Assembly (NCBI GenBank): GCA_030549775.1
Contig: CM060177.1
Span: forward strand, 34,564,514 to 34,628,513
Source of the DNA: Tamarix chinensis
Taxonomy: Eukaryota; Streptophyta; Magnoliopsida; Caryophyllales; Tamaricaceae
Reading direction: 5' to 3'
DNA length: 64,000 nt
The translations under genes were made by a program, and so were the position numbers. Numbering within the stretch: position 1 is the first letter of the stretch; every line of letters begins with the position of its first letter. Under the pieces are notes generated by a model that saw only the letters and a program-made list of their open reading frames with translations, made no database searches and had not been told where the DNA came from. This document shows positions 24,600 through 36,250 of this stretch, piece by piece.

Positions 24600-25680
24600 T
24601 GTTAAAGAAGTACATGAAGGGGGTTATAGCTAATCATTTTGGAGTTTATAAGATCATGGAAATACTACAAGAAAACTTCTACTATCCATGTGTGATAAAA
24701 TTATTACAAGCTATTTTTGGAAGATGTGTGACTTGTTAAAAAAGTAAAAGTTTTTTTCCATAAGGGTTTGTATACTCCTTTACCAGTTTTTAATTAATGT
24801 TGGGAAAGTGTTAGCATGAATTTTATCTTGGGTTTAACAAGGACATAAAGGGGTAAAGATTATACTCTTGTGGTGGTAGATCAAATTTTGAAAATGCCAC
24901 ATTTCATACCTTATAGCAAAACTGATAATGTAACACATGTAGTCAATTTATATTTTCAAGAAATAGTAAGTTTACATGTAGTTCCCAAAATATAGTGTAG
25001 GATAGAGATGTTAAGTTCTTGACCTACTTTTGGAAGACACTTTAGTAGATTTTAGGTATTAAGTTGTTGTTTATTACTTCTCATCATCCCTAAAAGGATG
25101 GTCAAACTAAGGTAACTAATAGAACTTTAGGAACTTTGCTACAAAGATTAATGAGTAAGAGTACTAAGGATTGGGATATAAAGCTTCCACATGTTGAATT
25201 TGCGTATAATAGGATTCCTTCTAGTATAACTCATTCAAGTTCTTTTGAGGTTGTCTATGGGGTTAATCCTTATCTAACCATTGATATATTGTCATTTAAA
25301 AGAGGAGATATTAAAAATTATAATGCCAAGGAAAGAATTGAATTCTTTAAAAAAAACTTCATCAATAAATTAAAGACAACATTGAAAAATATAATGCTAA
25401 ATACCAAGCTCAAGAAAATAAAAACAAATTTCAACAAGTGTTTAAACCAAGAGATTTAGTATGGTTGCATTTTAGAAAATAATGATTTATAAACTCAATA
25501 AAAAATGAACTAATGCCAAAAGTGGATGGACCATTTAGAATCTTAAGAAAATTTGGAAATAATGCATATGAACTTGAATTGCTTGAACATTATGGAAGAG
25601 TATCTAGGACTTTCAACATTGGTGACTTATCTCCTTACTGTAGTGATGCTAATTTGAGGGTAAATTCTTCATCATAAGGG
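24600..25680 (+). pseudogene. Gypsy A integrase and C-terminal domain
   Basis: A zinc-binding remnant (NHFGVYKIMEILQENFYYP and GRCVTC, about 24635-24737) is followed by an integrase core in fragments: DYTLVVVDQILKMPHFIPY near 24860 and an open piece at 25136-25459 with LPHVEFAYNRIPSS and FEVVYGVNPYL. The C-terminal part reads VDGPFRIL, then NAYELELLEHYGRVSRTFNI and GDLSPY (about 25525-25640). This end type is common in plant chromovirus-like gypsy elements, but no clear chromodomain is seen. The catalytic DDE set cannot be confirmed because the middle is frameshifted. Confidence 0.85.
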
Positions 25681-25786
25681 GAGAATGATGCAAAAGCATT
25701 TCAACATTGGTGACTTATCTCTTTACTACAGTGATGCTAATTTGAGGGCGAATTCTTCTTTAAAAGGGGAGAATAATGCAAAAGCA
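25611..25786 (+). repeat. 88-bp tandem duplication across pol end, PPT and LTR start
   Basis: Copy 1 is 25611-25698 and copy 2 is 25699-25786, each starting TTTCAACATTGGTGACTTAT and ending with CAAAAGCA. They differ at only a handful of positions. Each carries a polypurine tract (AAGGGGAGAATGATG or AAAAGGGGAGAATAATG) and the first ten bases of the LTR. Confidence 0.93.
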
Positions 25787-26578
25787 TATCTACCTCACTC
25801 TCAATCTTATTCTTTAAGTGATGAAGAATAAGAAGAATTGGCATAATTGGAGATGGAACTCATTATACTTAAAAATTCTTATGCTTTCAATGTTTTACTA
25901 TGTAATTCTTGCAGGTATTGTATATATTTACAAGAAAATAAAGCTATTAAAGATCTTTGATGTACAAGATAATAGAATTACAAGAATTACAAAGTGCATG
26001 TAAGAACAAAGCTAGAAGACACAAATATGGGTTACATATGTTAAATCTATGTATTACATATTTAGAGTTTGTGTAGCTTTATTATTTTGTTGTATACTTT
26101 GTAATGCTTGTAAAATGTCATTATAAATCATTTATATATGCTTGTATCATGCCTCAAAGGTTGTTTTTATTAATAAGACCGAATTTATAGCTTTATTAAT
26201 GAGAGGGCCTGCATGTGTGCACATATATATATAGCCTTCTACACACTTGATCTTAGTAGAGAGATATGCATGAGGAAATAAATATTTGAATAAAGTGAAT
26301 ACACCAAGGCTATGTGATTCTTTTTCTTCTCTTCTTCTTCTACTTTAATTAATATCTTTGAAGAGTAGTGGAGTGAATTTGATTGAGAATAAAATATTTC
26401 TCTTTAAAACGTCAAAGATCTTAGGTTAGATCTTTTCCACCCTCCAAGAGCATTTCAACATCATCTTCATGAACATTCAAATCCATAGAAACTTTGAAGA
26501 TTTTTTTTTTGCAATACTTGAGGCTATCAAAAGATCTTGGTTTTTTAGAGTATTATTAGTTGATGATCTTCCACATCA
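25777..26578 (+). repeat. Gypsy A 3' LTR
   Basis: About 802 bp, starting TGCAAAAGCATATC and ending near CCACATCA. It matches the 5' LTR along its length, but where the 5' LTR has the GATA array this copy has only a short AT run (about 26222-26233). Confidence 0.88.
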
Positions 26579-27116
26579 AAGTATAGGTTACATCAAGGAA
26601 GGGAGAATGAAAGTGGAAGGTGGAGTTGGCAAGATAGGTTGCTTGAACAAGAAACAATTTTAAAGGATGTGGTGAAAGAAGAGAATGGGCGGTTAGGGGT
26701 AAATCAAGAAAAATTAGGTTCAATGATTTCTATATAAAAAAGTGCATTTTTCTAACTAATGAGACCCTCTGATTATATTATTTTAGAGGAGTATATGGGA
26801 GTTGCTATGTGTGTTGCTCAATACATGAATTGTAGCACTACCATATGCTACATGTTGTGTATTGCTTTGTTTTTGCACATGTATTCGGGTGAATAAAAAC
26901 ATTTTAAAAAAACTATTCAATTTAACATGCTATTAAATACAATTGGGAGATACCAACCTATGTAATATGTAGGGAAAAACCACAACATGCCGGAGTTTAT
27001 CTTTTGATAATATTTTTATGCTCTAGCCTTTGTGTTATGATATAGAAATATAAATACACATATAATTTTTACTTTATAACTTAATTGGTGTGTCCTATTT
27101 TGAATATAAAATATAA
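26579..27116. other. No gene recognised
   Basis: Sequence between two gypsy elements, with no coding signal I trust. A short purine-rich stretch lies at 26594-26680. Confidence 0.5.
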
Positions 27117-29896
27117 TATAACAATCCTAATTTATCATAACTCAATTCTAGGTGATTAGTATCTTAATTTTTTTCCTAACCTGTAACCCTAAAATTCCCT
27201 TCTTCCTTTTTCTCTTTTTCTCTTTTCTTTCTTTTTCTCTGTCCCCTTCTTTACCCCAACCAAAACTTTTCCTCAGTTTGGTTACACTAACGAGGAAAGC
27301 AAACTATACCTAAGACTTCACTCCATCATCATGACCACCCTTCATTCAAGTGTTCCCCTATTTGTTTTCTACGTCATACCCTATAACCTTCACACTTACC
27401 TAAATCCTTCATGCTACCCATTTTTCATATATCATATTAGCCGTATACACTTAATCCTACCTTATTTCCTTATTTATTACCACAATAACTCAAGCACTAA
27501 CCTCTTGTCTTTCTTAATGATCTATTATACACTTTCTCTTATTGAATCTCCACCATTTTTGCAGCAATTTCCACCCAACAAAATACACCTCATGGTACAC
27601 AAAAATTATTAGCCATTGAGCCTTACATTTCTCACCTTTGTAATCATGAATAACCTATACAATCACACCCATTGAGTCATATCATCATTTATCTTCACAA
27701 AGCAACACCACCCCACAAGTCCTTCCCTCAAAATCCTTCTATCCTCAATGCCTACTCCTCACGTATTCTGCTTTCATCTACATTAAAACATCATGTAACC
27801 ATCATTAAATAGCATGAACTTATCATAGATCGCACCCCTTACATAATTAAGTAAGTTATACAATTTATCCTCATCAAGAACACCTTCCTCAAGTCGCTTG
27901 GCCCTACTTTGTTCTAGTTCTTTTCTCTTATCATCCCTCCTTTACCTTACCTTTCTTTTATTAATTTTCCTAAAATTATTACCATGGTTTTTTCTTGCCT
28001 TTTAGGCTATTTTTGGTGTTCCTAGAAGAGTAGACTTAGTATATTTTGCTTGCTTAGAGACCAGTTGAATTTGGATAAGGATAGAGGTCATGAATTAAGA
28101 GGTTTTAATGCTATGTGTTTATTATATACAATACTATGTGAATATGATTTATTTTAATTAAATTATTTTATCATATTATATTTGTTGAAATCATTTTATT
28201 GATGTTATACCATGATATTGTTGTATTGTATCATGCAAGTATGATCATTATGTAAAAGTATAAGCTTATATGATATTTCTTTGTTAAGCCTTTTCTTGTA
28301 ATGCTAGAATTTTAGTATGATTTATATTTAATATGAGTTATTTAATATAAATTTAGATATGCTTTATCATGGCAAAATAGTTTAGGATGGGAAGTTGATA
28401 ATATTAGGGCTCGTTGGGAGTTAGTGACATGTATGCATAATTATAGGTCTTAAGGGTATTTAGATCATTTTATGTCTTTTGTGGGGAAAACATATGGCAT
28501 AATTATCTTTGAATTTTTCATAATAAATTTCATATGGAACATGATCTAGTCTAGATTGAGTAAGGAACAAGTTACCTAGAAAGAGGTTTTGAGTCATTTA
28601 AGTAAGGTAGGGGTACTTTAGTAAGTTGGGTTAAAAATGAAATTTTGACATTTCTAAACTATTATTAGGTCAAAATATGCTAAGTAAGTTATTTAAAATA
28701 CTTGGGATAATTATGAGTAACATGAATATAATAAATTGAGAAAATATATTATGTTAAGAATATTAAGACTTGGGGTAGGCTCATCATTGCATGTGTTGGA
28801 CTTTAGATTTAAACCCTGATTTTTAGATATGTTTCTAACAATGATATTATAGGATGATATACTAAAGTTTAATGTTTGGTGAGTCTTATGAAAGGATTTA
28901 TTTGTGGCTTGTAAAATTTGGGTTTCACTAGGGTGTTGTAGTCCTTTTCCTTAGGCGATGACCTAATTTTCTTTTAATTATGTTTTTTGTTCCTTGTATA
29001 TTTGTTTTTAGTTTAATGAAATTAAAAAGATAACTAGAAATCTAATAATACATCAATAGTTGAAGTGAAAGGTCATTGAGTATCTACTAAGTCACACTAA
29101 GTTTTCCACTAGAAAAGCGTGTGCCTAGGGAAAGGTTTATATGTGTTATCAATTAACTAAATATAATAGTTATTTATAAGTGTATATTTCCCTAGAATAA
29201 TCATGTTATTAGTTTACCATATATAATAGTTTTTCCCAAGTGTATCTTTCCCTAGAAAGGTCATTGACACTATTCCACTACTTATAAATAGTGTGGCCCT
29301 AAATTCAAGTGACTAAGTAGTTGAAAATATATAGTCAACTAGATTGGGACTCCTTTTGGTTCCTCTCATGTCCTAAATAAAATTTATGTTTTGTTCTTCA
29401 ATTTCACCCTATGTAATATGTATGTCATTTTATTATTACTTGTGTTGTTACCTTAATTAATACGCAAGTATTAATTAACCTTTTTTGAATTCTCCTCAAT
29501 CCCATAAGCATATCACCTAGGTTTTGATCTGTAGTTTTCTAAACACTCATTCGTTTATATTACATATTATGATGCACTTTCTTTGGAGTGGTGATTTACC
29601 TATTGGGATTGGGTGTAAAGTCTTTATTATCCGATAACTAACATTTTTTCCTCAATAGCTTATGGACTCTTAGTTCCATTAGATCCCTTTTGTTATATTT
29701 TGGTTATATTATACTCAAAAATTTATTTCCAAACTCTTATATAAAATTTATAAAAATAATTCTTCTTACTAAAAGTTTTATTTATTTTTCTTTGTATTCA
29801 ATATAAGAAAGGTACAGTAAGTTGGACTCATATAGAGTATGTAGTTAACACCTAATTATATTAATATTATGCTTCCAAAAAGTGAAACTTTTTACA
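27117..29896 (+). repeat. Gypsy B 5' LTR (about 2.8 kb)
   Basis: The start is set by similarity with the 3' LTR (GATTAGTATCTTAATTT against CATTAGTATCTTAACCT; CTTCCTTTT pyrimidine block). It ends TTTTTACA just before the PBS. The open frame at 27331-27612 lies in the pyrimidine-rich part and is not a gene. Confidence 0.8.
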
Positions 29897-29899
29897 AGT

Positions 29900-29911
29900 T
29901 GGTACCAAAGC
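29900..29911 (+). promoter_or_regulatory. Gypsy B primer binding site
   Basis: TGGTACCAAAGC matches the initiator tRNA-Met complement at 10 of 12 positions, three bases after the LTR end. Confidence 0.85.
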
Positions 29912-30129
29912 TTTTGGTTTTGATTAGTGTATTTTTCTTTTTAATAATTCAGCTCTCAAGCGACCCTTTATATAATTTTATAGATCTATTTCATATTTTA
30001 AAAACTCAATTATTCAAAAATATTATTTTACTTTTGAAGAATTGAGAACAAGTAGCATCGGTGGCCTTTATGTGTGCCTATGTGTACTATATGCTAGAAG
30101 GTTACAGAATTTCATCCTAATGTGTTTTT

Positions 30130-31030
30130 TATTTTGCAACTAGCTCACCATGGCCTTGAATTGTCATGATGGTTGTTTGAAAGTCACATATGTGGCCTTT
30201 ACTAAGCATACCCAACGTCCTCCACTTTAGCCTCACCCACCACCATCACCTCTATATCATCCATAGTAGGGAATTAGAGAGGAATTGCTTTAGAGGGTTT
30301 CCATCCATCAACCACTGACTTACATTGGAAAGGAGGATCCATTCATTTGTTAGGGATAGATTTGAGGCTTCAATTAGAATTTTGAGGTAGTCTACCTTGG
30401 GGTAAAGAAGGTAAGCATAGCAGCATAATTTCTTTGGAGATCAGTGGACACTTGGTGGCTATTATTGGTAGAATTTAAGATACAAGTCCTCATGAGGTTC
30501 TATCTTGAGAGCTTTGAGAGGGATAATCTTAAATATTTTTTACACCTATCTCAAGGGAGTTTGACAATAAGGAAGTATCATGCATGTTACTCTGAGTTTT
30601 TGATATTTTATTTGAGTATATATACTAGTGAAGTGATAATGTTCTTCTAGTTTGAGTAAAAGCTTCACTTTAGCATTCGTAAGATGATAGATATCATGGT
30701 TTTCCATGATTTGGCCATGTTGTACGAGCAAGAATGTATTTCCACCATTATGGTTTAGGAAGGTCTTCCATTCTTAGTAAGATGAAGTTGTAGATAATGG
30801 GTATGGAGGAAAGTATTCAATTTCAAGGAGCTAGACCTTTAAGTTTCTCACATAGGGGTCATTTGGGTGATCAGACAAGACATCAAGGATCTTAGAGGCA
30901 TTTATTTTGTCATAGTTGTGGCCTAGATTATCAAAGATGAGATTATGGAGGTATACTTAATTTTTTATGACATGTGGTAGGATATGACACTAGTGTTTTG
31001 AGTGTCAATAAAAGGGGAATCAATTTCATC
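30130..31030 (+). pseudogene. Gypsy B gag remnant
   Basis: Within 30480-30620 a retrotransposon gag core is readable: MRFYLESFERDNLKYFLHLSQGS then LTIRKYHACYSEF, equivalent to the F-x-E-L-E-Q-G...Y..RF pattern of gypsy capsids. Flanking frames are broken by many stops, and the zinc knuckle is not recognisable. The Cassandra-like TRIM begins about 140 bp downstream. Confidence 0.65.
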
Positions 31031-31314
31031 AATGAAGATCACTTATACCATAGTACTAGGACAATCGATAACACACCTTCCAACCAAAAAATCATCCACT
31101 TTATAGGGAATCTACTCTAGTCAATGTGAAACCTAGGGAAGCTAGGAGAGAACACAAGGGGCTTGTCTATTTCTATAACACTTAGAGTTGATATGACCAT
31201 ACAGGAGCTACCATGGATCACTTTTAGATTGATTAGTTGGATTAATATATTAAGATGAGTCCTTTTAAGATACTTTTTCCTCACTTGCACATTTCCTAAG
31301 AAAATTTATAAAAA

Positions 31315-31377
31315 TTCTTAGGAGGGTCACTTATCCTAAAAATTACTCAATGATAAGCACGCTTAACTATGAAGTTC
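31315..31377 (-). ncRNA. 5S rRNA-derived segment in TRIM 3' LTR
   Basis: On the minus strand it contains GAACTTCATAGTTAAGCGTGCTT, GAGTA, AGGAT and GTGACC-CTCCT in the order of plant 5S rRNA. It includes an exact AGTTAAGCGTGCTT (the internal A-box region) and a near C-box. It is a mobile-element relic, not a functional 5S gene. Confidence 0.85.
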
Positions 31378-31765
31378 TTCAAACATAATCACTAAAGGAT
31401 TATTTACCATATTGATATAAGTAGTCATATCATTCCTTATAACACTCGACTCAATTTGGGGCTATTACATTCACCCCCACTCAAAAATTGAATATCCTTA
31501 TTGTGCCTCTACCACTGACTGTCTCCTTATAGTTTATCACAAGAATTATCTCATTAGGTGACTCACTAGCTCATCTAAGCTTAAATCACAATCATAGTTT
31601 TACTTTGATAACATCTATAATACCTTAAGTCGATAAGACCATGCAGTGGCTACTTTGGAGCTCTTATAGGTTCATCGAGTGGCCCCATAAATTAACACAA
31701 TTTCTTTTAGTGAGCTTTGTCCTCACTCAAGTGCTTTCTGAGAAATTTTTAATTTTTTTTAAACT

Positions 31766-31827
31766 TTCTAGGAGGGTCACCTACTTTAAAAATTTCTCCA
31801 CGAAAAATACACTTAGTCATGGAGTTC
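31766..31827 (-). ncRNA. 5S rRNA-derived segment in TRIM 5' LTR (more diverged)
   Basis: This is the counterpart of 31315-31377: GAACTCCATGACTAAGTGT then GTAGGTGACCCTCCTAGAA on the minus strand. GAACTCC and GTGACC are kept better here, while the A-box part is altered. Confidence 0.75.
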
Positions 31828-32229
31828 ATAGGACATAATCAATGAAAGGATTTTATACCATGTTGATATAAGTAGCCATATTAATCCTTATAACACTCCA
31901 CTCAATTTTGGGGTATTACAATTCCCTTAAGTTTGGAGGGTATCATTCAAAATACTAGGGAGGATAGTTCAACAAGTGCCTAAATATCATTAGCAAGGTA
32001 AAGGCTGATCAATAGTTGGATGTAGTCGATGGTATATTTTTCATCCTTTTGTTACTAGTGCATGTATCGTTTGATTTGGTTACTTTATTTTCATTTGTGT
32101 CTACCACTTTTTTTGTGAGCACTAAATTATCTCCATTTTCTCATTACTTAATATCTATTGCTTTACCATTATGGATATATTGGATTGTACTAGACTCTAT
32201 TCAAATGTAGCCTTAGAGATAGGCAGGGT

Positions 32230-33900
32230 ATAATTCCTTATGGGCTTGGTTGAATAGACCTACATGACTTTGATGTGATCCTTAGGATAAATACAATGGG
32301 CAGGTAATGAGTAGTGATAGACTATACATAGGAGATAGTGGTGTTTTAGGGACCTCAAGGTGATAAGGTTTCCTATAGGAGATGCAAACCTAAAACTATA
32401 ATGAAGTTTATATATACCTATACACCTTATTCTTTGGTGTAGAGAGGTTACCCTATGTATCTATATGGCATTCCAAATTTGAATGTGGATGTGTTACCAT
32501 AGGTGGATAATTTTTTCACCTAAAACTTTCATAACTTTTTTCCTGATAAATTACCAAGGATGCTGCCAAAATGCGAGATAGATTTCACTATTAAGATACT
32601 ATCAAGAGCCAAGCCTTTTTTTAGAGCACCCAATCGAATGGTACTAGTAGCTTTGTGGGAGTTGAAGTCACAAATAGAACTGTTGATGGCTCATGGGTAC
32701 ATGTGATTGAGTATATCTCCATAAGGAGAACTAATTTTATTTATATAGAAGATGGATGTGAGTATTTGTTGATGCATTGACTATAGGTCTCTTAACAAGT
32801 TGAAAAGGAATAACCAATAGTTGCTTTTATTGATCGATGACTAGTTTGACCCTTTTTAGGGTATCGTGATTTTATTGAATATCAACTTGAAGTTGAGTTA
32901 TCACCATCTATGTATTGTAGAGGTAAATATCTTGAAGATAACCATTAATGCACAATATAGATACTATGAGTTCACAGTGATGCCTTTTGGTCTCACTAAT
33001 AAGACTATCAAATTTATGGACTTGTAGATAAGTATTTTCTAGTTGGTTTTTAACCAATTCATATTGATGTTTAGAGATGATATTATGATGTAATCTCAGA
33101 GATTAGAGGATCATAAAAAAATATCTTCAAACAACTCTGTCACTTCTTAGAGCATAAAAGATTATGCCAAACTCTCTAAGTGAGAGTTCTGGCTTATAGA
33201 ATTTGTATTTTTATGTCATGTGTTTTCATTTGGAGGAATTATAGTAGATTTGGTGAGGATTGTGGTAGTCATGAATGGAAGGCATTGAATAGTGTTCATG
33301 AGGCTCATAGTTTCCTAGGGTTAGTATAATATTGTAAGCATTTTATCAGAGACTGTTTTAAGTTGGGCCATCCTTTAATGAACCTTCTAAAGAATACTGC
33401 TAGGTTTCAATTGCATGATATATATGAGAATGTGTTCTAGGATTTGAAGCATCATCTAACCATAATATTGGTTTTAACACCACCATCAGGATCAAATGGG
33501 TTTATGTTTTACAATGATGTGTTGAAGCATAAAATGGGTTGTGTATTGATGCAACTTGGTCAGGTGTTAGCTTACACTTCTCAACGATTGAAGTAACATG
33601 AGAAAATATAACCAATTCTTAATCTAGATTTGGTTGTTCCATCTTTGCATTAAAGATTCAGAGACACTATATATATAGGATGTAGTGTAGATTCTTCACT
33701 GACCATATGAATCTCAAGTATATGTTCACTTAGAAGGAGCTGAATATAAGGTAGAAGAGGTAGCTAAAGTTGGTGATGGATTATGATAATTAGTTAACTT
33801 ACCATGAGGGTAACACTAATGTCATTGCAAATGCCTTTAGTAAGAAGACATCACAGTCCTTGAGTCCTTGTGTAGTGGCTAATCAATCACTTCAGAAGCA
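32230..33900 (+). pseudogene. Gypsy B reverse transcriptase and RNase H
   Basis: The pre-RT segment reads FFPDKLPRMLPKCEIDFTI near 32540. RT blocks include CIDYRSLNKL near 32785, [15 protein letters not shown] near 32955, and MFRDDIMM near 33070, where the YxDD motif appears as FRDD. RNase H blocks include LAYTSQRLK near 33570, a degraded DHKSLKY counterpart near 33705, and a NVIANAFSKK-type end (read as TLMSLQMPLVRR in a shifted frame) near 33830. There are many stops; no open frame exceeds a few dozen codons. The region is clearly gypsy and not functional. The TRIM lies about 0.3 kb upstream. Confidence 0.8.
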
Positions 33901-34179
33901 TAGCAAGATGGCGATATAATTTATTCAATAGGGTGAGTTAGAGGTTTGGATGAGTCTTTTTACAATCACATTGACAATGTTTGATGATATCTAAGTTAGG
34001 TAACCTATGGATGTTAAGCTCAGTTGGATTCAGTAGAAGATATAGGTTGGTATAGTTGAGGGATTTTATATCTATAAGGATAGCATCATCTCGTTTAGGA
34101 GTCACTAGCATTTGCCATAGAGTTATGTTGATTTAAAGTGGTTGAAGTTTTTAGAAGGGACATTTTTCTTCATATTTTA

Positions 34180-35275
34180 TCAATCCATGAGGGAATAAGT
34201 TAAATAAGAACCTTAAGAGGATCTATTGGTGGCTTCACTTGAAGTGAGCGGTAGTAGAATTTGTATTGAGATGTCTGACTTGTCAAAAGGTCAAGATAGA
34301 GTACCATAGACCTTGAATATTGGTTCAACCTTTAGATGTTCCAAAGGACTCCATCTCCATGGACTTTATGAGTGGAATATAGATGATTGTTAATAAGTGT
34401 GACATAATTTTGGTCATCATTGACCGATTGAATAAATTGTTAATTTTCATACCAATGAGGTTAACATAGATCATAGATTAGTTAAGTAATGCATACATGA
34501 AGTTAGTGGTCAGTTGATATAGTATACATACCAACATAGTTTTTGATAGGAATTCAAGATCCAATTCTCACTTCTGGGAGAAATTGTAAGCAGTTATGGA
34601 CACAAATTTGAAGACAAGTACCACTTTCCACCCAACTATAGAGAGTAGAATAAAATAATGATCCAAACTCTTGAGGGTATGCTATGGGATTTTAATTTTG
34701 GAATCTAAGGTAATTAGGAGGGTCATATATAGTTAGCGGAATTCTTGTAAAGCAAAAATTATCAAGCCAACATCCAGATGACACTATTTGAGGCACTATA
34801 TGGACACAGCTGTCAAACACCATAAATTTCTAGTGACATTAGCAAGACTATTCTACTATAGTCGAATATGATTGAGGAGATGACTCAACAATTTTGTTTG
34901 ATACATGACAAGATGAAGGCAACTCATAGTTGTTAAAAAAGTTATGTTGATCATAAGTAATGTAGTAATGGTTTTGAGTTGGGGGATAGGATCTTGTTGA
35001 GTTTCTCACCCACTAAGGGGGTGTAAAGGTTTGGTATGATGGTCAAGTGGAGCTTGAGGTACATTTACCCTTATGGGATGCTCAAAAGTGTCGGCAAGGT
35101 TGCCAGGCACCTAAAACATCAACCAAAGTTATCCTAGTTTCACAATTTCTTCCACAACTCATAGTTGAGGAAGTATGTTGCATATTCTTCCCATGTAATT
35201 AGACCTTACACGATTGAGCTTTATGATTATTTGACCTACGAGGAGGTGCCCTTATAAAATATCAACACTAAGGTA
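34180..35275 (+). pseudogene. Gypsy B integrase and C-terminal domain
   Basis: The integrase start is marked by CLTCQKVKIEYHRP near 34265. The core follows: ISMDFMSGI near 34350 and IILVIIDRLNKLLIFIPM near 34405. The C-terminal domain starts with GDRILLSFSPTKGV near 34985 and continues through LRYIYPYGMLKSVGKVARHL and HVIRPYTIELYDYLTYEEVP, a pattern of Tekay/Del-type elements, ending near 35255. Stops and frameshifts are frequent, so no product is expected. Confidence 0.82.
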
Positions 35276-35571
35276 TGACAAACCTGTATAAGCTATATTA
35301 TAATTTTGAAGGTCATCAAGAGTTAATAAGGAGTAAAGGATATGAAATGGGAGATAGATATAGGCATGTAAAAGGTGCATCTTGAGCTCTTCAACAAAGG
35401 TGTGTTAAGTTTTTGGAGTCCCCCTCTTTAAAGCAGGTAGTACTTGATAGTGTTTTATCAACTTTTGTAGAGTTAAATGCTAAGATTAGATTTCCCTTCC
35501 ATCCTTCTTCTCTTCTTCCCCTACCTTGAGATGTTGTCTTTGGGGTAAAGTCTCTTTTAATGGGATAGTTT

Positions 35572-36250
35572 TGTAATACCCAAAATTTATCTAAGCCCTA
35601 ATTTAAATTCATTAGTATCTTAACCTATTTCCTAACCTTTAACCCTTAATTTAACCCTAAACTTCCCTTCTTCCTTTTCATTTTTCCTTTTTTCTCTTTT
35701 TTTGTTTGTTTTCCCCTACTTATTATTCCCCATGTAACACTTACCTTTACCTCAATCAAACCCTTCCCTCAGTTTTGTTACACTAACTAGGAAACCTAAC
35801 TATACCCAAATCTTTATTCCAACATCATTACCTTCCTTCATTTAAGTATTGATCAAACTACATCCCATTCCCCCTATTTATTTTTTATGCTAGACTTGAA
35901 AACCTACCCAACTCCCTCACACTACCCATTTCACATGCCACCCACTAGCCATATAACTATATTCCTCCCTTCTCCCATTATTTATTGCTCCAACAACCAA
36001 AATAATCCCACTTTCTCCACTTTATCCTCTTGAAGCTTCACCATTTTTGTATGAACTTCCACCCAATCGTAGAATGCTTCACACTAAACCACTATCCTCA
36101 GCTAATGCGCCCTACATTTCTCATCTTTGGTAATGTAAATAACCCATGCAACTACACTATTGTAGTGCCATCTTCTACCATCTTCATGCAACAACACCCC
36201 TAAGCCCTTCCCTTATGTAGGCTCCTAGCCCCCAATGAGAACTCCTCTAG
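35572..36250 (+). repeat. Gypsy B 3' LTR, part 1
   Basis: It starts TGTAATACCCAAAATTT after a polypurine-like AATGGGATAGTTT. Similarity with 27117-27750 runs to about CCTACTCCTC / CAATGAGAACTCCTC, then breaks where another LTR is inserted. Confidence 0.8.

Larger units (their letters stand above)
31172..31920 (-). mobile_element. Cassandra-like TRIM with 5S rRNA-derived LTRs
   Basis: On the minus strand two LTRs of about 300 bp (5' LTR 31920-31615; 3' LTR 31469-31172) both start TGTAATA(C/G)CCC and flank about 145 bp. A PBS (TGTTATCAAAGT, 31613-31602) follows the first and a polypurine tract GAGTGGGGGTGAA (31482-31470) precedes the second. Each LTR holds a 5S rRNA-like segment. There is no coding capacity, as in terminal-repeat retrotransposons in miniature, which are mobilised by enzymes of other elements. 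It lies antisense inside gypsy B. No clear target duplication was seen. Confidence 0.85.

Noticed and set aside
31315..31377. A functional 5S rRNA gene
   Set aside because: Only about half the 5S length is recognisable, it is diverged, and it sits inside a paired LTR.
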